Origin: a virus
Virus record (IMG/VR): IMGVR_UViG_3300009034_000096
Location: 2 to 41,568 of that record
Strand: one strand, 5' to 3'
Length of the DNA: 41,567 bases
Shown: positions 39,001 to 41,567 of the stretch, piece after piece
Layout: each line of letters starts with the position of its first letter
How positions within the stretch are numbered: the stretch's first letter is position 1
The notes under the pieces: generated by a model
Told to the model about the DNA's origin: nothing
Seen by the model: the letters and a program-made list of their open reading frames with translations, nothing else
Databases searched by the model: none
Position numbers and translations under genes: made by a program

Positions 39001-40572
39001 AATCTCATGAATAGCTTTTCCAGTTAATTCCCCTGCCTTCTGAGCTGAAACAGAATATAACTCCATTTCATCTTTTAAGTTTTTCATCGCTGTAGTTTGT
39101 CGATGTATTGCAGTTATTCCTCTATCTGATTTAGCTATCCATATATCCAAAGCAGTTTTAATTGCCACATACGCTATAACACCAGCAACCACACCCCCTT
39201 TAAGAAGTCTCAGTACCCTAGCAAACTTCTCCGCTCTTGCTGTCGCAAGTTGATAAGCCTGTCCTTGTGCATAAAGAGCTTTAGTCATCTTCCCTGTTGT
39301 TGCATAAAAGGTAGTCATATTAGAACGTGCCAGCACCGCAGAAACTTGTGCAGTTTTAATAGCCTTAGCCAGACCCCATATTATTGGGATGGCAGCCACT
39401 GTCACTCTACTTGATTTCAACAAAACAGCAATAAAACTAGATAATAAACGAATAAATCCTCCTAACCACTCAAAACCTTTCCCTTTCCATAAATCATACA
39501 TCACCGCCAACATTCTTTGTCCTGCTGCCTTAACTTCCTCTGACACAGTTCCAATCATCTTACCGTAGCCTCGTGCAACTTCTCCTCCATCCGCAGTAGC
39601 ATCACGAATTTTCTGTAATAATTTTACATAATCTTTAAACCCTTCACCTGCCAAAACAAAACCGACTCTCAAAGCTCTCTGTCGTCTAAAGATTGTAGGA
39701 AGAATATCTCCATACCGTTTACTAGCTTCCATCAAACGTCTCAGAACACCCACCAAACCAATACCTATAAAGGCGTTCCGACCCCACTCCCAACCAAGCT
39801 TTTCAAAAACTTTCTTAGTTTTATCAATAGGACGTAGGAAAGAAAGCATCATTCTGTTTAAACCAGTAGCTGCCTCACTAACATCCAACCCACGTTGAGT
39901 TAAAACAGCCAGGGCAGCAGAAACTTCATCAATTTGAACACCCATCGCTGCTGCGGTAGGCAGAACTTTTCCGATAGCCTGGTTCAGTTCCTCGGCATGG
40001 TATTTTCCCTCCATAACAGAGGCAAAAAGCATATCAGACTTTGCTCGCATTTCATCAGCAGTGTATCCATAAGCCTTCATAATCGCAGTCAAACTAGAAG
40101 CTGCTGTTGCTAAATCTGTAATACCTGCTTTCGCATATTTGGCTGACACCACTAAAAGCTTAAACGCATCTACTGGGTCAGAAACACCAGCAGACATAAT
40201 CTCATACAAACCTTTAGTAAGACTGATAGAATCCCCCATATGAGCATTCAACGCCAGAAGGTCTCCAACAACAGTCTGGAAAGACTCCGCCATATCCGCA
40301 TTTCGCATATCCACAAGAGTAGACACTTCAGCAAGACGGGTCTGTAGACTTATAGCTTCGCCTATTAACTTAGTTAGACTACCAAAAAAGGTGAAGATTG
40401 CGGTATAGGTTGCGATACGAGTAAGAGCTAATCTAAGGTATCCTGTCTGTTTGATGGTTTGTCGCATCTTCTCAGTAGTACGTGTAAAATGCGTACCCAT
40501 CTTTTCAGTAGTCGCAGAAACCCCCTCGTCTTGAGCGACAAATCTTACACCCGCTTCGACTATTTCAGTCAT
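36079..40572 (-). CDS. Tail tape measure protein, 1497 aa
   Basis: TP901-type tape measure core: TRLAEVSTLVDMRNADMAESF, LYEIMSAGVSDPVDAFKLL, AAMGVQIDEVSAALAVLTQRG, MMLSFLRP..TKKVFEKLG in the first ~260 residues. Hydrophobic segments near residues 44-70, 455-475 and 1010-1060 fit ejected membrane-active tape measures. Long helical middle and C-terminal region. It sets tail length; 1497 residues would predict a tail of roughly 220 nm at ~1.5 A per residue, if fully alpha-helical. Follows the chaperone frameshift gene as usual. Confidence 0.92.
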   Translation of the reverse strand: MTEIVEAGVRFVAQDEGVSATTEKMGTHFTRTTEKMRQTIKQTGYLRLALTRIATYTAIFTFFGSLTKLIGEAISLQTRLAEVSTLVDMRNADMAESFQTVVGDLLALNAHMGDSISLTKGLYEIMSAGVSDPVDAFKLLVVSAKYAKAGITDLATAASSLTAIMKAYGYTADEMRAKSDMLFASVMEGKYHAEELNQAIGKVLPTAAAMGVQIDEVSAALAVLTQRGLDVSEAATGLNRMMLSFLRPIDKTKKVFEKLGWEWGRNAFIGIGLVGVLRRLMEASKRYGDILPTIFRRQRALRVGFVLAGEGFKDYVKLLQKIRDATADGGEVARGYGKMIGTVSEEVKAAGQRMLAVMYDLWKGKGFEWLGGFIRLLSSFIAVLLKSSRVTVAAIPIIWGLAKAIKTAQVSAVLARSNMTTFYATTGKMTKALYAQGQAYQLATARAEKFARVLRLLKGGVVAGVIAYVAIKTALDIWIAKSDRGITAIHRQTTAMKNLKDEMELYSVSAQKAGELTGKAIHEIERLAALRIEEQMKWLGTYYKIVGQFAMRIHELGIEMDENLSYALKIVAKGWTEGKDTVEGYDQALRIVARALGVTEQETEKWIDAQRTNIEVMREHIEGMRFLHRLQRDWNKIVESSSKHVYNLAQELSQQELQDGIKLMEELMELAPETPKWERAKRYFESLGLALEDLTKEKIPEFLAKWREAAEKQPEVFRQLQYEEWMREYLAIFEKMHPPLQALETSVEALADTWKTKWVEAYGDSTTVMKLFVEEHRAQLELIKNNLERIGDVQGKVLVENMLMYLNKGLTAQQKYSKKAVALHESVVNDFIRLDSNMEILRNELRGKEWDDVAEQAKKFIKLEQRKLDKLLEMNLKAGGNLLMIWAEYIQKRKKLEESLTLALQVANLRRIEDLAKALKKEIDMTSWSEYEKQVRYEQTYRQYFELMRELGITTKAELKAGLAVWKQTFGAMNTFTRSIFRKIIRDFGKFFSSVFTDLKDLNKNFGSFIKGTLQAWGMMIAQMLLAWFKGLVKMKAAFQTFLKTLKASMAIFADAFAIWVAAGMVKHLLGVFGIINTLDEEVQAVIDKTEEAKRKGEEVASVIRKIQLVAPSVTAPSTGGDKEVTRWIDDYAVALEEVVKWLTVMESKTEFTRQYLELFNEAWDELISAMEEAGLEGSEAILDLIRRTRELGIEVKVLDEYMLKWLDKGAEGLNAMAWAAGTTEEELKRLANLALTTFNSMLASGRTWGEALAAMEETLLILKLRMEALGVEGGAAIDSLLDIALVRRLYSDLFEAIEGNLVVLNALGNTFSFFGEEGAQAFADVAAQAKSYYDRLIDAGLTSEQALAVMAPTLERLQFYAEEYGLELDANTLALIDQANALGLLEGAGQSVVEVLSEGFASVVTAIQDLINILIGTGGLGDALDNVGGRFDWGERGIRGASPGMGISPGGYSPLGIPESGELVAVIEIDGQRFYKAVVPYFRKGVRFGEFDEGDY

Positions 40573-40602
40573 TCAACCAACCAAACTAAAGGATTTCTAC
40601 TC

Positions 40603-40998
40603 TCACCTTTTTCCTAGAGCAGCTCTATCCCTTGCCTTTTTCTCTGCTTGTTTTATTCGTTCATTTTCGACTTCAATTCGCACGCTCTCAATAAGCAAAA
40701 GACCATCCCACTCCTCCTTAGTCAACTCATTTATCGAAAAAGTAGCCCCAACTCTTCTCAAGCCATCAAGATAAAAAATATGCTGTAACCAGGGGATAGC
40801 CACAAAGCTTCCCTCAACATCTCCCAACTTAGATTTGGAGAAATTGAACTCACATGGCTGACAGACCGTATCCTTGCTTCCAGAAGATAAATATTTCTGG
40901 CATTTCTCTTCGCCAGGACACCACTGTCTCCCTAGACTCTCTGCAATAATAACTTTAGCTACATTTTTTAACAGGGGAGAGTCTAATCCCCACTGAAT
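40603..40998 (-). CDS. Tail assembly chaperone, -1 frame extension (GT part), 131 aa
   Basis: In the -1 frame relative to 40983-41294, open from base 40998 (ATT after the slippery heptamer) to the stop at 40603: IQWGLDSPLLKNVAKVIIAESLGRQ, then zinc-like WCPGEEKC...VCQPC, ending in a charged helix (ESVRIEVENERIKQAEKKARDRA). It has no normal start codon or ribosome site at its beginning, so it is best made as a fusion through the frameshift (gpG-T type). The T-domain binds the tape measure and major tail protein during assembly. A short TTG-start version at 40827 is less likely. Confidence 0.75.
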   Translation of the reverse strand: MQWGLDSPLLKNVAKVIIAESLGRQWCPGEEKCQKYLSSGSKDTVCQPCEFNFSKSKLGDVEGSFVAIPWLQHIFYLDGLRRVGATFSINELTKEEWDGLLLIESVRIEVENERIKQAEKKARDRAALGKR

Positions 40999-41294
40999 TT
41001 TCCCTCTTCTTCCTCTTGTAAAGAAGCACCAAAGATTTCTTGAACAGCCATCCGCTTCTGTAAGGCATCAATCTTATCCTTCCAATCTGCGACTTCCATA
41101 ACGTCTTTACCCTCAAAAACATATCCCTCAACTTTTGTAATAAGCTTATCAAAAAGCTCCACAAAAGGACGAATATCCGTAGGAACACGAATAGCACTCA
41201 CATTACGCTGTTTAGTCCTCTGAAGTTGCATCTTACTGGTGAGGCGAGTAAAGCGAAGATAGTCACTCGACTCAGGAGCACTAAAATGGAACAT
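40983..41294 (-). CDS. Tail assembly chaperone (G part, zero frame), 103 aa
   Basis: Zero-frame product up to the stop at 40983, carrying the module LFDKLITKVEGYVFEGKDVMEVADWKDKIDALQKRMAV and ending EEEEGKFSGD. The heptamer GGGAAAA before the last four codons lets a fraction of ribosomes slip to the -1 frame and make the fusion with 40603-40998. The frame is coding-like ~14 codons upstream of the ATG (41336 onwards, e.g. CHFPEWQNREG) without a start codon, see the finding at 41294-41345. Confidence 0.72.
   Translation of the reverse strand: MFHFSAPESSDYLRFTRLTSKMQLQRTKQRNVSAIRVPTDIRPFVELFDKLITKVEGYVFEGKDVMEVADWKDKIDALQKRMAVQEIFGASLQEEEEGKFSGD
40998..41004 (-). promoter_or_regulatory. Programmed -1 frameshift site (G GGA AAA)
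   Basis: On the minus strand the heptamer reads G GGA AAA in the zero frame (preceding codon GAG), an X XXY YYZ slippery site like phage lambda GGGAAAG in G-T. After slipping, GGG AAA is re-paired and decoding continues ATT CAG TGG, giving a 131-residue extension. Just downstream, GTGGGGATTAG and CTCTCCCC can form a stem that could stimulate slipping. Confidence 0.8.
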
Positions 41295-41567
41295 ACCCTC
41301 TCTGTTTTGCCATTCTGGAAAATGGCAAACTTCATCTCAATTCCACTCTCCGCTAAATCAAAACCCTCTTTAGCCTCAATCAAAGAAGCGTCTTCGGGAA
41401 CATCTTCCCGTCCACTGAGAAGGAAACCACTTACTGCTTCAAGTTTATGTCCTAAAGGAATTTTTTCTTTCCAATCTTTTTGGTCTGTGAAAGGTTTTCC
41501 TTTCCAGATATAACCCTCAACTCGAATAATCAAGGTTTCCCATAGAGCCTGGTCTCGCTCTTGACGA
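41198..41567 (-). CDS. Tail protein with repeated VEGY-GK-DWK module, partial (5' end off the window)
   Basis: Open to the right edge. Visible: ERDQALWETLIIRVEGYIWKGKPF, then DQKDWKEKIPLGHKLEAV, and a degenerate stretch with SIEAKEGFDLAESGIE-like sequence, then KFAIFQNGKTERVCSILVLLSR... that no longer looks like the family. The module VEGY-(I/V)(W/F)(K/E)GK...DWK(E/D)KI also occurs in 40983-41294. The last ~30 residues probably come from a frame break at about 41336, so the true protein may continue in the next frame. Confidence 0.65.
   Translation of the reverse strand, partial: RQERDQALWETLIIRVEGYIWKGKPFTDQKDWKEKIPLGHKLEAVSGFLLSGREDVPEDASLIEAKEGFDLAESGIEMKFAIFQNGKTERVCSILVLLSRVTIFALLASPVRCNFRGLNSVM

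Noticed and set aside
40603-40827. Independent 74-residue gene starting at a TTG codon
   Set aside because: The frame is open and protein-like for 57 more codons upstream to the slippery heptamer, and the TTG lacks a ribosome site; a frameshift fusion explains it better.

Overview
The window is one 41.6 kb piece of a tailed double-stranded DNA bacteriophage, most likely a siphovirus. It carries a long tape measure protein, a tail-assembly chaperone gene with a -1 frameshift site, distal tail and hub-like proteins, a holin/endolysin-type lysis region, phage replication genes and a phage tRNA. Every supported gene lies on the minus strand, so transcription runs from right to left. Promoters of the TTGACA / N17 / TATTAT type and strong AGGAGG ribosome sites point to a bacterial host. 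Two radical-SAM enzymes make an anaerobic or low-oxygen host plausible, but the host cannot be named from the sequence.

Layout in transcription order (right to left). 41.6-36.1 kb: tail chaperone genes with a GGGAAAA slippery site, then a 1,497-residue tape measure protein. 36.1-32.7 kb: distal tail protein and a hub/baseplate-like protein whose last 167 residues are a pentad repeat of the form x-[H/Y]-x-[D/N/H]-x. 32.6-26.7 kb: a compact overlapping cassette of a small virion-type protein, a radical SAM/SPASM enzyme that ends in ten pentads of its own, a methyltransferase, a glycosyltransferase fused to a cysteine-rich domain, and a 625-residue protein made almost wholly of about 115 pentads. 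26.6-20.1 kb: virion proteins headed by a strong promoter, three of them sharing a 22-residue EGFG-type repeat. 20.1-18.3 kb: lysis region (two-TM holin-like protein, two other membrane proteins, M15 peptidase). 18.3-13.6 kb: a methylthiotransferase-like radical SAM enzyme, an SF2 helicase, a DnaB-like helicase and a primase zinc-domain protein. 13.6-13.1 kb: tRNA-Pro(UGG), short repeats and a strong promoter. 13.1-0 kb: about 41 small, tightly packed genes, mostly of unknown function, many with zinc-binding cysteines. They include two three-member paralogous families and an HNH endonuclease.

The strongest candidate for an undescribed system is the 26.7-35.0 kb cassette. A SPASM radical SAM enzyme is encoded beside two virion-type proteins that carry long [H/Y]-x-[D/N/H] pentad tracts, and it bears a basic copy of the same tract. 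The motif has the aromatic-x-x form used by radical SAM enzymes that make three-residue cyclophanes. My inference is that this is a phage maturase that modifies tail or fibre proteins at dozens to more than a hundred sites, possibly together with the co-encoded methyl- and glycosyltransferases. Several small genes (10172-10306, 11199-11333, 11330-11497) and many start sites were set by reading ribosome sites and stop/start overlaps directly.
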